From: a virus
DNA: 25,036 nt
IMG/VR virus record: IMGVR_UViG_3300032360_000049
Span: 1-25,036 of that record
Strand: one strand, 5' to 3'
Shown: one piece after another, positions 6,469 to 11,800 of the stretch
Layout of the letters: the number at the start of each line of letters is the position of its first letter
Position numbering within the stretch: position 1 is the first letter of the stretch
Made by a program: the position numbers and the translations under genes
The notes under the pieces: generated by a model
The model's input: only the letters and a program-made list of their open reading frames with translations
What the model was told of the DNA's origin: nothing
Databases searched by the model: none

Positions 6469-6619
6469 ACACCCCAAGTACTACGCAGAGATGAGAGCTG
6501 AGAGACGCAAGCTCCAAGCGTCAAGCCTCAAGCGCCAAGCTTCTGAAGCATCAAGCTGCAAGCCCCAAGCCCCGAACAACAAGCGTCAAGCTTCAAGCCG
6601 CAAGCGTCAAGCTCCATGA
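6452..6619 (+). CDS. Repeat-encoded basic peptide, 55 aa
   Basis: The ORF begins MTHEYKHPKYYAEMRAERRK. After about residue 20 it is the translation of the heptanucleotide array, a run of LQASSLKRQAS-type heptapeptides that is strongly basic and probably unstructured or helical. The start overlaps the previous ORF. Its 3' half is antisense to the end of the nuclease gene on the minus strand. It could be a true coding sequence extended by repeat growth, or an ORF kept open because the repeat has no stop in this frame. The non-repeat first 20 residues favour a real gene. Confidence 0.5.
   Translation: MTHEYKHPKYYAEMRAERRKLQASSLKRQASEASSCKPQAPNNKRQASSRKRQAP
6507..6613. repeat. Heptanucleotide array 3 (NCAAGCN, about 13 recognisable units)
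   Basis: This is the longest of the three arrays, with units such as GCAAGCT, CCAAGCG, TCAAGCC, TCAAGCG and CCAAGCT from 6507. It is interrupted near 6542-6550 and 6572-6579 and ends with TCAAGCT at 6607-6613. It underlies the ends of two convergent genes. Seven is not a multiple of three, so 21 bases (three units) give one heptapeptide on either strand. Confidence 0.9.
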
Positions 6620-6905
6620 TCCGCGAACCACGGAACATGTGAACAAGTTTCGAGGACCTCGGACCATGGCTCTCGGCTATGATGAATGTGTTGTGCGGAT
6701 GTGTCTTATGAAATGCAATTTGGTGTGCAGAAAATTTGAGTTTATTCCCTCGGGTAACTTTTAACTCAACAGTGAAAAATGTGCCAAAACTATTATAGCC
6801 CAATAGATCAGGAGTACCCAAAGAGCTAAGGTTTTCAATCCTATTCCAGGTAATTCCTTTAGAATTTTTACGAAGTTTTTGGTATAATTTTGCCTCTGGA
6901 CCCAT
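6528..6905 (-). CDS. VRR-NUC-type PD-(D/E)XK nuclease with repeat-derived tail
   Basis: A 125-residue nuclease probably acting on branched or damaged DNA. The fold signature is visible: an early acidic residue (MGPEAKLYQKL), GTPDLLGY (residues 30-37) with the catalytic Asp, and FFTVELKVTRG (43-53) with the E-x-K pair. The conserved Q of SAHQIAFHK follows. The last 28 residues (from MELDACGLK) are read through the heptanucleotide array and look appended rather than part of the fold. No strong Shine-Dalgarno is seen. The role in phage recombination or host DNA breakdown is inferred. Confidence 0.85.
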   Translation of the reverse strand: MGPEAKLYQKLRKNSKGITWNRIENLSSLGTPDLLGYNSFGTFFTVELKVTRGNKLKFSAHQIAFHKTHPHNTFIIAESHGPRSSKLVHMFRGSRIMELDACGLKLDACCSGLGACSLMLQKLGA

Positions 6906-6933
6906 GTCTTTATCGAGGTAACGACCTCGTGCA

Positions 6934-7173
6934 TTAGTAGTCTTTTTGTAGCTTGTCTGGTAAGATAATTGAAGAAGGTTTTTGAGTTTTTAAAACTAAA
7001 CGATGAGCTGTATGACCCGTGTGTCCAATGATTGGAACAGTATTCTCATGCACTTCCATTCTTCTAATATCATATAATGTGCCATTAACTTCGGCAAAGA
7101 TAACAGCATTCTTTACTGCGTCTGATCCTTGTGTAAAGGAAGTAAGGAACTGTTGCATGTCTTGTACTCGCAT
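6934..7173 (-). CDS. Hypothetical protein, 79 aa
   Basis: The product begins MRVQDMQQFLTSFTQGSDAV and has a beta-rich middle (VIFAEVNGTLYDIRRMEV). It is probably a small globular protein; I recognise no family. The ATG shares one base with the TAA of the coiled-coil gene upstream (TAATG). It is the third gene of the operon that starts at the strong promoter at 7844-7872 and is followed 28 bases later by the nuclease gene. Confidence 0.75.
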   Translation of the reverse strand: MRVQDMQQFLTSFTQGSDAVKNAVIFAEVNGTLYDIRRMEVHENTVPIIGHTGHTAHRLVLKTQKPSSIILPDKLQKDY

Positions 7174-7628
7174 TAATGTGTACCGTCTCCGAATTTTCTT
7201 GAAGTAGTTAAATCTTGAATTTGTTTTGCCAGCTTCTTATTATCATCTTCTACTTCTGTCAACCTTGTTTGTAATTTTCCATTATATCTTTGATGATTTT
7301 CATTTATGTCTTGAGCACTTCCTAACGTACCTTCCAATTCCATTATCTTATCTTGCGCAGAACGCATCTCAGGGGAGTTCATTCCAATCCCTTTAACAAT
7401 CGTCATTTCTCCAATAGCTTCCTGAGTTTTCTTTATTAATTTTAAGTTTTCTCCTTCAACCTCTCTTACTTTTTTTCCTAACTCAACTATTTTAGTTGAG
7501 AGTTCTTCTATAATTCTTTTGCTACCCTCTAATAAATTCCTGTCACTTACCCACTTAGATTCTTTTTGTTTCCATTCCCAAATATCTCTCTTGTGCTGCT
7601 CAATTAACGATGTTAAATCTCCTGTCAT
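7173..7628 (-). CDS. Coiled-coil hypothetical protein, 151 aa
   Basis: Nearly the whole product is predicted helical with heptad spacing, for example IIEELSTKIVELGKKVREVE and LTEVEDDNKKLAKQIQDLTT. There are no cysteines, signal or membrane segment. It overlaps the upstream gene by ATGA (7625-7628) and the downstream gene by TAATG. Being between two very small proteins in a tight three-gene unit suggests a complex, but the function is not evident. Confidence 0.8.
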   Translation of the reverse strand: MTGDLTSLIEQHKRDIWEWKQKESKWVSDRNLLEGSKRIIEELSTKIVELGKKVREVEGENLKLIKKTQEAIGEMTIVKGIGMNSPEMRSAQDKIMELEGTLGSAQDINENHQRYNGKLQTRLTEVEDDNKKLAKQIQDLTTSRKFGDGTH

Positions 7629-7837
7629 TTTCTTATAATATGTTTCCTTAATGCTCTAACTAATCTTTCAATATTATCTATAATATCAATCAGAGTTTGA
7701 CTTTTAATAAAATTCTCCTCACGTTTTATTTCATCATACTCTTTAAGAGGTATGGTAACAGTACGTTTAGATGTAGCCGCTTCATCTTCATAAGTAGCAT
7801 CTGCAGCTCTTTCTCCATTTTCCGGTTGATCTTTCAT
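7625..7837 (-). CDS. Hypothetical protein, 70 aa, leaderless first gene of an operon
   Basis: An acidic N-terminus (MKDQPENGERAADATYEDEA) is followed by TVTIPLKEYDEIKREENFI, then a helix ending in ALRKHIIRK. The VTIPLKEYDEIKRE segment looks like the strand-then-helix start of small dimerising DNA-binding proteins, but I cannot confirm a ribbon-helix-helix fold. There is no Shine-Dalgarno. The ATG lies six bases past a strong -10 box, so the mRNA is probably leaderless. It is the first gene of the unit 7837 to 6528. Confidence 0.75.
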   Translation of the reverse strand: MKDQPENGERAADATYEDEAATSKRTVTIPLKEYDEIKREENFIKSQTLIDIIDNIERLVRALRKHIIRK

Positions 7838-7838
7838 A

Positions 7839-7867
7839 TTGACTTTATAGGATAGTTACCTTAAATT
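7839..7867 (+). promoter_or_regulatory. Plus-strand promoter for terS, interlocked with the minus promoter
   Basis: TTGACT (7839-7844), 17 bp and TAAATT (7862-7867) precede ATG 7875 by seven bases. It overlaps almost completely with the opposing promoter at 7844-7872, so both cannot be occupied at once. The -10 is only a partial match. Confidence 0.45.
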
Positions 7868-7872
7868 GTCAA
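7844..7872 (-). promoter_or_regulatory. Strong sigma70-like promoter, minus strand (P1)
   Basis: Consensus TTGACA (7872-7867), exactly 17 bp, and TATAAA (7849-7844), with ATCC directly before the -10. The start codon at 7837 begins six bases past the -10. The same layout recurs at 13450-13478, and the same ATCCTATA core at 12743-12771. Confidence 0.8.
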
Positions 7873-7874
7873 CC

Positions 7875-8399
7875 ATGGGAGTTCATAAAAGATTAACAGA
7901 AATGCAGAAAAGATTCGCCGAATTTATAGTATTTGGTGGACCTGAAGGACCAGTCTCACAGATGGAAGCAGCAAAGCTAGCTGGCTACAGCCATAACAGA
8001 GCTAGACAGGAAGGATCAGAACTTATGAATCCCAGACTGTCTCCATTAGTTGCAAAGTTTGTTGGTGAACTCAAAGAAGAAAGACTTAAGAAGTTTGAAG
8101 TTAATTATGAAACCCACATAGCAGAATTAGATAGAATTAAACAAATGGCTTTGAAGAAGGGATCTTTTTCTTCAGCAGTAAACGCTGAAACCAATCGAGG
8201 GAAAGCAGCAGGCCTGTACATAGACCGCAAAATAATAAAACATGGAAAGCTAGAAGAGCTAACAGAGGAACAATTAGAAGCCAAAATGAAACAAATTCTA
8301 ACCGACTACGAACCTCTATTAAATGCGAAGACTGTTGAAGCATTGCCAGAAGAAGTTACTGAGGTATTAAAGTCAAAAGATAAAGACAAGAAAGCATAA
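7875..8399 (+). CDS. terS: Terminase small subunit
   Basis: This would be the DNA-recognition partner of TerL, which binds the packaging site and loads the motor. The product (174 residues from ATG 7875) shows the pattern of the terminase small-subunit type: TEMQKRFAEFIVFGGPEGPV, then EAAKLAGYS...ARQEGSELMN, a helix-turn-helix-like DNA-binding segment near residues 35-60. A long helical middle and a Lys-rich tail follow (KSKDKDKKA). A TTG nine bases upstream (7866) is an alternative start. ATG is preferred, although neither start has a Shine-Dalgarno. It stands alone on the plus strand, about 6 kb from terL, and is transcribed away from it. The family call rests on pattern recognition, not a search. 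Confidence 0.75.
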   Translation: MGVHKRLTEMQKRFAEFIVFGGPEGPVSQMEAAKLAGYSHNRARQEGSELMNPRLSPLVAKFVGELKEERLKKFEVNYETHIAELDRIKQMALKKGSFSSAVNAETNRGKAAGLYIDRKIIKHGKLEELTEEQLEAKMKQILTDYEPLLNAKTVEALPEEVTEVLKSKDKDKKA

Positions 8400-8438
8400 A
8401 GACTGCCACTGCTAAGTAAAATAAATATCTAGGAAGCA

Positions 8439-8783
8439 TTAATTTATCTTTTTAATAGATTGAATTACAGAAGTTGGAATTATAGTTGTATTACCAATGT
8501 CTTCGAATGTTTCTTTATCTTTTTGTTTTATAAAGTCACAAAAAATTCTTGTAACACCATGCTTTTGACTTAACAAATAGCCTTTAGATACACAAACAGG
8601 TAACTTAGATTTGTTTAAAGACCTTGTGTTTGACCAACCTGAGTCTCCTTCAATGTCGGCCCACTCTACTTCTACAAAAGGATATTTAGATATATCACTC
8701 CCTAAAGATTTTAAGTTTAGAGGGATTGTCTTTTTGTTTTTGAGTCTTCTCTTCGATCTCTTTTTTGATTTTCTTCGTGGCAT
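8439..8783 (-). CDS. Hypothetical protein with basic N-terminus, 114 aa
   Basis: The first 20 residues are almost all Lys and Arg (MPRRKSKKRSKRRLKNKKTI). A compact domain follows with EVEWADIEGDSGWSNTRSL, then a strand-rich stretch and a C-terminal TSVIQSIKKIN. The W-x-D-x-x-G-D-x-G-W segment looks like a conserved core, though I cannot name it. The basic leader overlaps the out-of-frame ORF at 8695-8841. The true start may therefore lie further in, but no internal ATG exists. It is the last gene before the terS convergence and no clear terminator follows. Confidence 0.65.
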   Translation of the reverse strand: MPRRKSKKRSKRRLKNKKTIPLNLKSLGSDISKYPFVEVEWADIEGDSGWSNTRSLNKSKLPVCVSKGYLLSQKHGVTRIFCDFIKQKDKETFEDIGNTTIIPTSVIQSIKKIN

Positions 8784-8841
8784 AATAATATCTCGGGTTG
8801 TGTTTCTTATGGAATTTATCCCAAAATTCTTTCTCTGTCAT
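8695..8841 (-). CDS. Possible small protein, 48 aa, overlapping the next gene
   Basis: The ORF begins MTEKEFWDKFHKKHNPRYYY and then becomes Lys and Glu rich. Its aromatic and charged N-terminus looks protein-like. It overlaps the 114-residue gene by 89 bases in a different frame. Only weak AGG is seen upstream. It could be an overlapping gene, or the two frames could be one protein split by a frameshift. Confidence 0.4.
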   Translation of the reverse strand: MTEKEFWDKFHKKHNPRYYYATKKIKKEIEEKTQKQKDNPSKLKIFRE

Positions 8842-8860
8842 CTGTTAAAAACCTATCTTC

Positions 8861-8883
8861 TGCCTTATTTCGGCCTCATTTCA
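8861..8883. repeat. Direct repeat, copy 1
   Basis: The copy TGCCTTATTTCGG followed by CCTCATTTCA matches 9220-9242 with three mismatches in 23 bases, 359 bp apart, bracketing the structured core. Confidence 0.7.
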
Positions 8884-9017
8884 TGCTTGCGACCCCTAAA
8901 GGGTTAAAATATATTTTTTTGTTTCACTCGCGCTAAAAAAATATTTAGGTATCGAATTCAGTAAAAAAACCACACCTGTCTCTTACAACCGTTGGTATAA
9001 GCCACTGATTTAAGGAA

Positions 9018-9079
9018 AAAAAGCCGACCCCCCCCCCGTCGAATAGGGGTCGCATGGGGGTCGCAGGTGTCGGCTTTTT
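9018..9079 (-). terminator. Strong terminator after the exonuclease operon
   Basis: An 11-bp stem AAAAAGCCGAC / GTCGGCTTTTT (9018-9028 and 9069-9079) ends on the minus strand in a run of seven T, which suits the operon ending with the exonuclease. The plus strand also has five T, so it may work both ways. The large loop includes a run of ten C and a GTCGAATAGGGGTCG unit. Confidence 0.75.
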
Positions 9080-9129
9080 CATCAATTTTGTACACTTCTG
9101 TCGCACTTGACCATGAATTTGGACATTTC

Positions 9130-9213
9130 CACCTCAATGCCGACCCCTATTCGATACCCGTCGACCCCTATTCGATACCCATTCGACACCCCCGGTGTCG
9201 GCATTTCGAGGTG
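9130..9213. repeat. Branched hairpin enclosing two 21-bp tandem repeats
   Basis: CACCTC plus AATGCCGAC (9130-9144) pairs with GTCGGCATT plus GAGGTG (9197-9213), a 15-bp stem with a 2-base bulge. Inside are two 21-base units CGACCCCTATTCGATACC (9141-9161 and 9162-9182, differing only at the last bases). An alternative 7-3-7 hairpin CGACACC/GGTGTCG lies at 9184-9200. Confidence 0.8.
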
Positions 9214-9219
9214 TCATTT

Positions 9220-9242
9220 TGCCTTATTTCGGACACATTTGA
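9220..9242. repeat. Direct repeat, copy 2
   Basis: Second copy of the repeat at 8861-8883: TGCCTTATTTCGG then ACACATTTGA. Confidence 0.7.
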
Positions 9243-9247
9243 GGATA

Positions 9248-9290
9248 TACCCGCGTGGACACGCGGGTACCCACGCACCAAACGTGGGTA
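9248..9290. terminator. Twin hairpins downstream of the exonuclease gene
   Basis: TACCCGCGT/ACGCGGGTA (9248-9269, 4-base loop) is followed at once by TACCCACG/CGTGGGTA (9268-9290, 7-base loop). The two share two bases, so they compete at the junction. They lie seven bases beyond the exonuclease stop. On the plus strand they run into GTATTTTTAAATTTT, so a plus-strand terminator or an mRNA 3' end cap is possible. Confidence 0.55.
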
Positions 9291-9296
9291 GTATTT

Positions 9297-10037
9297 TTAA
9301 ATTTTGTCTTTATCAAATTCTTTTAATAGGTCAGTCATATTGACCTTAGCTCGCTCTTTTTCATCGAAGATAAGCTCATTGTAGTGGTCCAGTCTCTTAA
9401 GGAACTTATGTTTCCAGGTCCGTAAGTCGTGGTCCGTGATCCGGAACTCCTGGTAATATAAATCTGGAGTACAGATCATTATAACACCCTGACGAATGGT
9501 TGACCCGTAATACGCATCGTGGGCCATGGCATACGCTGCGATCTGCGCGTAGTAATCTTCGATCCATTCTTTCTTCTTAGGACGATTAGCCTGTTTAAAA
9601 TCTACAATAGTTTCCAGACCCTCGTGCATACAAACCAAGTCAGTAGAGCCAGCGTATAGCCCAGGATAATGTAACATGACTTCTGAACCATAATACTCTT
9701 CAACGTTTTCAAGACCCACTTCAATAATTTTTTCGGCCATGGGCTTCGCCTCGCATCCGATTGGCGTAAGATCATCGTAGCCAACACCTTCGATATGAGA
9801 TTCCAGGAACTTATGCATGGCAGTCCCCCGCTTTGATGATAGATTCTTAATTGCTTCTGCTTGTTCATGTCCAACTTTATTTTTCCAACGCGTTAAATAC
9901 GCCTGATTCTTTGTCTTTGCAAGGATAGTCGTAACGCTCGGAAGCCGCATACCCTGGAAGTCATAATATCGGGTGCCAGTATCGACGTCCGTCACCTGTT
10001 TTCCACTGATATAACTGTATTTATTACTTTTTTTCAT
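9297..10037 (-). CDS. RecB/Cas4-like PD-(D/E)XK exonuclease
   Basis: A 246-residue nuclease of the RecB-type superfamily, probably a phage recombination or DNA-processing exonuclease. Visible motifs are RGTAMHKFLE (70-79) with the motif-I His, GSTDLV (130-135) with the catalytic Asp, IVDFKQ (144-149) with the D-x-K pair, and DYYAQIAAYA (161-170), the Q-x-x-x-Y helix. No iron-sulphur Cys cluster of the AddB/Cas4 type is present. It overlaps the 50-residue gene upstream by 14 bases and lies in the operon running down from 12.7 kb. A terminator follows at 9018-9079. Substrate and polarity cannot be read from the sequence. Confidence 0.9.
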   Translation of the reverse strand: MKKSNKYSYISGKQVTDVDTGTRYYDFQGMRLPSVTTILAKTKNQAYLTRWKNKVGHEQAEAIKNLSSKRGTAMHKFLESHIEGVGYDDLTPIGCEAKPMAEKIIEVGLENVEEYYGSEVMLHYPGLYAGSTDLVCMHEGLETIVDFKQANRPKKKEWIEDYYAQIAAYAMAHDAYYGSTIRQGVIMICTPDLYYQEFRITDHDLRTWKHKFLKRLDHYNELIFDEKERAKVNMTDLLKEFDKDKI

Positions 10038-10176
10038 GTTTTAGATTCTTCTCCTTGTCCTTCATTAATCCTTTATGTATTTCATCTATATTAGACCAAG
10101 TAATCTCTGAGTATCGTTTACGATACTTATCATTTGAGACTCTAGATTTTCCATCCCACTTAGGTTTTTGGGTCAT
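10024..10176 (-). CDS. Small basic conserved phage protein, 50 aa
   Basis: The ORF begins MTQKPKWDGKSRVSNDKYRK and continues YSEITWSNIDEIHKGL with a Lys-rich tail. The KPxWDGKSR opening followed by YRKRY resembles a small protein I have met often in marine phages, function unknown. It overlaps the SET gene upstream by 17 bases and the exonuclease gene downstream by 14, consistent with coupled translation. Confidence 0.7.
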   Translation of the reverse strand: MTQKPKWDGKSRVSNDKYRKRYSEITWSNIDEIHKGLMKDKEKNLKHEKK

Positions 10177-10513
10177 ACATTTTATATTTTAATGTTAATT
10201 CATCTCCTTCTTCAATATCTTCTATGACTACTAAATTCCATTTATCAAAGCCGGGTCTAATTCTAATCTGGTTGCGTACGCAATTGGGCGTCTCGCTATG
10301 ATTAATAAATCCTCCTAAAGGAGTTCTAATCATTTGATTATCAATACGATAATGAGATTCTCCAAGTTCAGCTCCAGCAACGAGTCGTCTGGTCGTGAAG
10401 ACTCCTTGGCCCGAGATCCCTGAGTCGGCGACCGTGAGTCCTGAAGGCAACGGATGGTATTGCTTTAATCTATCTAGATCATGATATTCTTTTATGTCTT
10501 CGTCATTCATCAT
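10160..10513 (-). CDS. SET-domain protein, first of two
   Basis: SET domains are S-adenosylmethionine-dependent protein lysine methyltransferases. The 117-residue product has the N-terminal SET motif SGISGQGVFTTRRLVAG (31-47), the cofactor-binding FINHSETPNC (69-78) and the closing GDELTLKYKMYD (103-114). It is a minimal SET with no pre- or post-SET Cys clusters. Its target could be a host or phage protein, and activity is not certain from sequence alone. It overlaps the HNH-like gene upstream by ATGA. A second SET protein is encoded at 18241-18621. Confidence 0.88.
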   Translation of the reverse strand: MMNDEDIKEYHDLDRLKQYHPLPSGLTVADSGISGQGVFTTRRLVAGAELGESHYRIDNQMIRTPLGGFINHSETPNCVRNQIRIRPGFDKWNLVVIEDIEEGDELTLKYKMYDPKT

Positions 10514-11058
10514 AGAGACCCCATCTCAATAAACCGTTTCTTGTGTAACTTTATTTGTGTAATACAATCTTCGTAACTAGTATCTTTTTTCCTGTCATTT
10601 TCATCAGTTCTAATAAATATTAAATTTTGTAGAGTATAGGGTTTAGATGAGTCTAATCTATCACAACTTAGGTTACTTATATATTTAGGAATTTTTTTTG
10701 TGCTTCTTCCTTGATAAATCATTGTCATTGGTAAATGATGAGGACCCCATGCACTGTTCATTCCATGAGTTTCTTTGTGTTTTTTAAATGCATTATAAAA
10801 CTCTTTAAAAGTAAAATAACACTGGTATTTCATATCCTTATATTTTTTTCCTCTAGTTCTAATGCTGCCATATCTCATTTTCAAATATCCTATTTCTGTA
10901 TTTAATCGCTTTACGTTATTTTTCTTACCAGCTTTGCCCCAACATATTATGCATATAGATCGAAGTCCATCCTTAGGAGGAAAGACTAAGGATCGTGGAC
11001 ATTTATAAAAATCGGTAAAAGGCTTTAGTTCATTACATCCACTACACTTCTTTTTCAT
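10510..11058 (-). CDS. HNH-like nuclease with N-terminal zinc finger
   Basis: The N-terminus carries CSGCNELKPFTDFYK (5-19) and CIICW (36-40), the CxxC...CxxC finger typical of phage HNH endonucleases. The C-terminal half has GPHHLPMTM (105-113) and SCDRLDSSKPYTLQN (131-145), matching the SxDRxDxxxxYTxxN segment of a variant HNH family. It is probably a free-standing homing or nicking endonuclease; its site is unknown. It is tied by ATGA overlaps to genes on both sides. Lower GC and more AAA and TTT codons than the adjacent SET gene hint at a separate origin. Confidence 0.75.
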   Translation of the reverse strand: MKKKCSGCNELKPFTDFYKCPRSLVFPPKDGLRSICIICWGKAGKKNNVKRLNTEIGYLKMRYGSIRTRGKKYKDMKYQCYFTFKEFYNAFKKHKETHGMNSAWGPHHLPMTMIYQGRSTKKIPKYISNLSCDRLDSSKPYTLQNLIFIRTDENDRKKDTSYEDCITQIKLHKKRFIEMGSL

Positions 11059-11249
11059 TTTCTAACCGTGATGGTCCATGGTGCGTTAGCCGTCCTCAAA
11101 CCTTCCTTACTTTCATCCCAGTATCTTTTACAAAGATTACCTGATCCTGCTATGAACTCATGTTGCTTTTCAGCATGCGGATCGTACGGTCTTTTAATCT
11201 TCTTACCATCAGATTTTGAAAAATAATTTATATAATATTTATTGGTCAT
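11055..11249 (-). CDS. Hypothetical protein, 64 aa; paralogue of the 3088-3279 product
   Basis: It begins MTNKYYINYFSKSDGKKIKR and has a C-terminal half with GNLCKRYWDESKEGLRTAN, shared with the 63-residue protein at 3088-3279. A single conserved Cys and the WD and RTA positions are the shared core. It overlaps a membrane microprotein upstream (ATGA) and the HNH-like gene downstream (ATGA). Function unknown. Confidence 0.75.
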   Translation of the reverse strand: MTNKYYINYFSKSDGKKIKRPYDPHAEKQHEFIAGSGNLCKRYWDESKEGLRTANAPWTITVRK

Positions 11250-11335
11250 AGTACCACCACCAACATATAGACACTGAATAACGTAATCAGTGTTAACGTT
11301 CCAAATATAATTATAAAAATTTTATTGTTGTTCAT
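11246..11335 (-). CDS. Single-span membrane microprotein, 29 aa
   Basis: The product, beginning MNNNKIFIIIFGTLTLITLF, is essentially one hydrophobic helix after a short polar start. It overlaps the end of the 57-residue gene by 14 bases and ends in ATGA overlap with the next start. The unbroken chain of overlaps is the main support. No function can be given. Confidence 0.5.
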   Translation of the reverse strand: MNNNKIFIIIFGTLTLITLFSVYMLVVVL

Positions 11336-11495
11336 AAATTCTATTGTGTGTCCATTTTCTTTTTTGCCAATACTTTCTACGCTGAATCGGATAGCCATTA
11401 TCTCTGCACCACTGATCAGCGTGTTGTTGAATTACTTTAGACTCTAGGCGATTACCACCCCAGTTAGGGTTTCCTGGTTTATTCTTTTCGCTCAT
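11322..11495 (-). CDS. Small basic Trp-rich protein, 57 aa
   Basis: The ORF begins MSEKNKPGNPNWGGNRLESK and is rich in Trp, Arg and Lys toward the C-terminus (RRKYWQKRKWTHNR), suggesting nucleic-acid contact. Its ATG shares one base with the TAA of the gene upstream (TAATG). No family recognised. Confidence 0.65.
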   Translation of the reverse strand: MSEKNKPGNPNWGGNRLESKVIQQHADQWCRDNGYPIQRRKYWQKRKWTHNRIYEQQ

Positions 11496-11800
11496 TATTC
11501 ATCTGACATAGGACTAGTAATAGGTTCTAATTCGTCCTGCGCCTGTTCTGATGTTGTTTTCCTTTCCTTGGTTTGTCTCACTGATTCTTCGTAGGAATCT
11601 TTTAGTTCTTGCTTTTCTTTTTCAGCTTCTTCTAGGAAATCTAGTTTCTTTGAAGGGGCTATTGCACCCGGTACATCTTTCATTTCCCATCGGGTAATGA
11701 TATCACTAATTCTTTGGTATGGATAGTTTCTAGCTACCATGTCTGCACGGTAGTCTCTAAGTTCTTTTAATAAATCTTCTAGTTCAATGTTTAAGGCCAT
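11495..11800 (-). CDS. Hypothetical helical protein, 101 aa
   Basis: The product starts MALNIELEDLLKELRDYRAD and has a charged helical C-terminal half (FLEEAEKEKQELKDSYEESV) ending in an acidic tail. It is likely coiled coil with no signal or membrane segment. It overlaps the LAGLIDADG-like gene by 10 bases, with AGGAG just before the start. Function unknown. Confidence 0.75.
   Translation of the reverse strand: MALNIELEDLLKELRDYRADMVARNYPYQRISDIITRWEMKDVPGAIAPSKKLDFLEEAEKEKQELKDSYEESVRQTKERKTTSEQAQDELEPITSPMSDE

Larger units (their letters stand above)
8842..9296. other. Structured, repeat-rich non-coding region
   Basis: No ORF can be supported in these 455 bases. Plus-strand frames at about 9067-9343 are translations of repeats and hairpins. 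The stretch holds a pair of direct repeats (8861-8883, 9220-9242), a strong minus-strand terminator (9018-9079), two 21-bp tandem repeats within a branched hairpin (9130-9213) and twin hairpins (9248-9290). GTCGAATAGGGGTCG at 9038-9052 is the inverse of the later tandem unit. It could hold an origin, a structured RNA or only terminators. Confidence 0.7.

Noticed and set aside
9067-9343. Plus-strand ORFs of 74 and 78 codons
   Set aside because: They translate the 21-bp repeats and hairpins, have no ribosome-binding site, and run into the exonuclease gene on the other strand.
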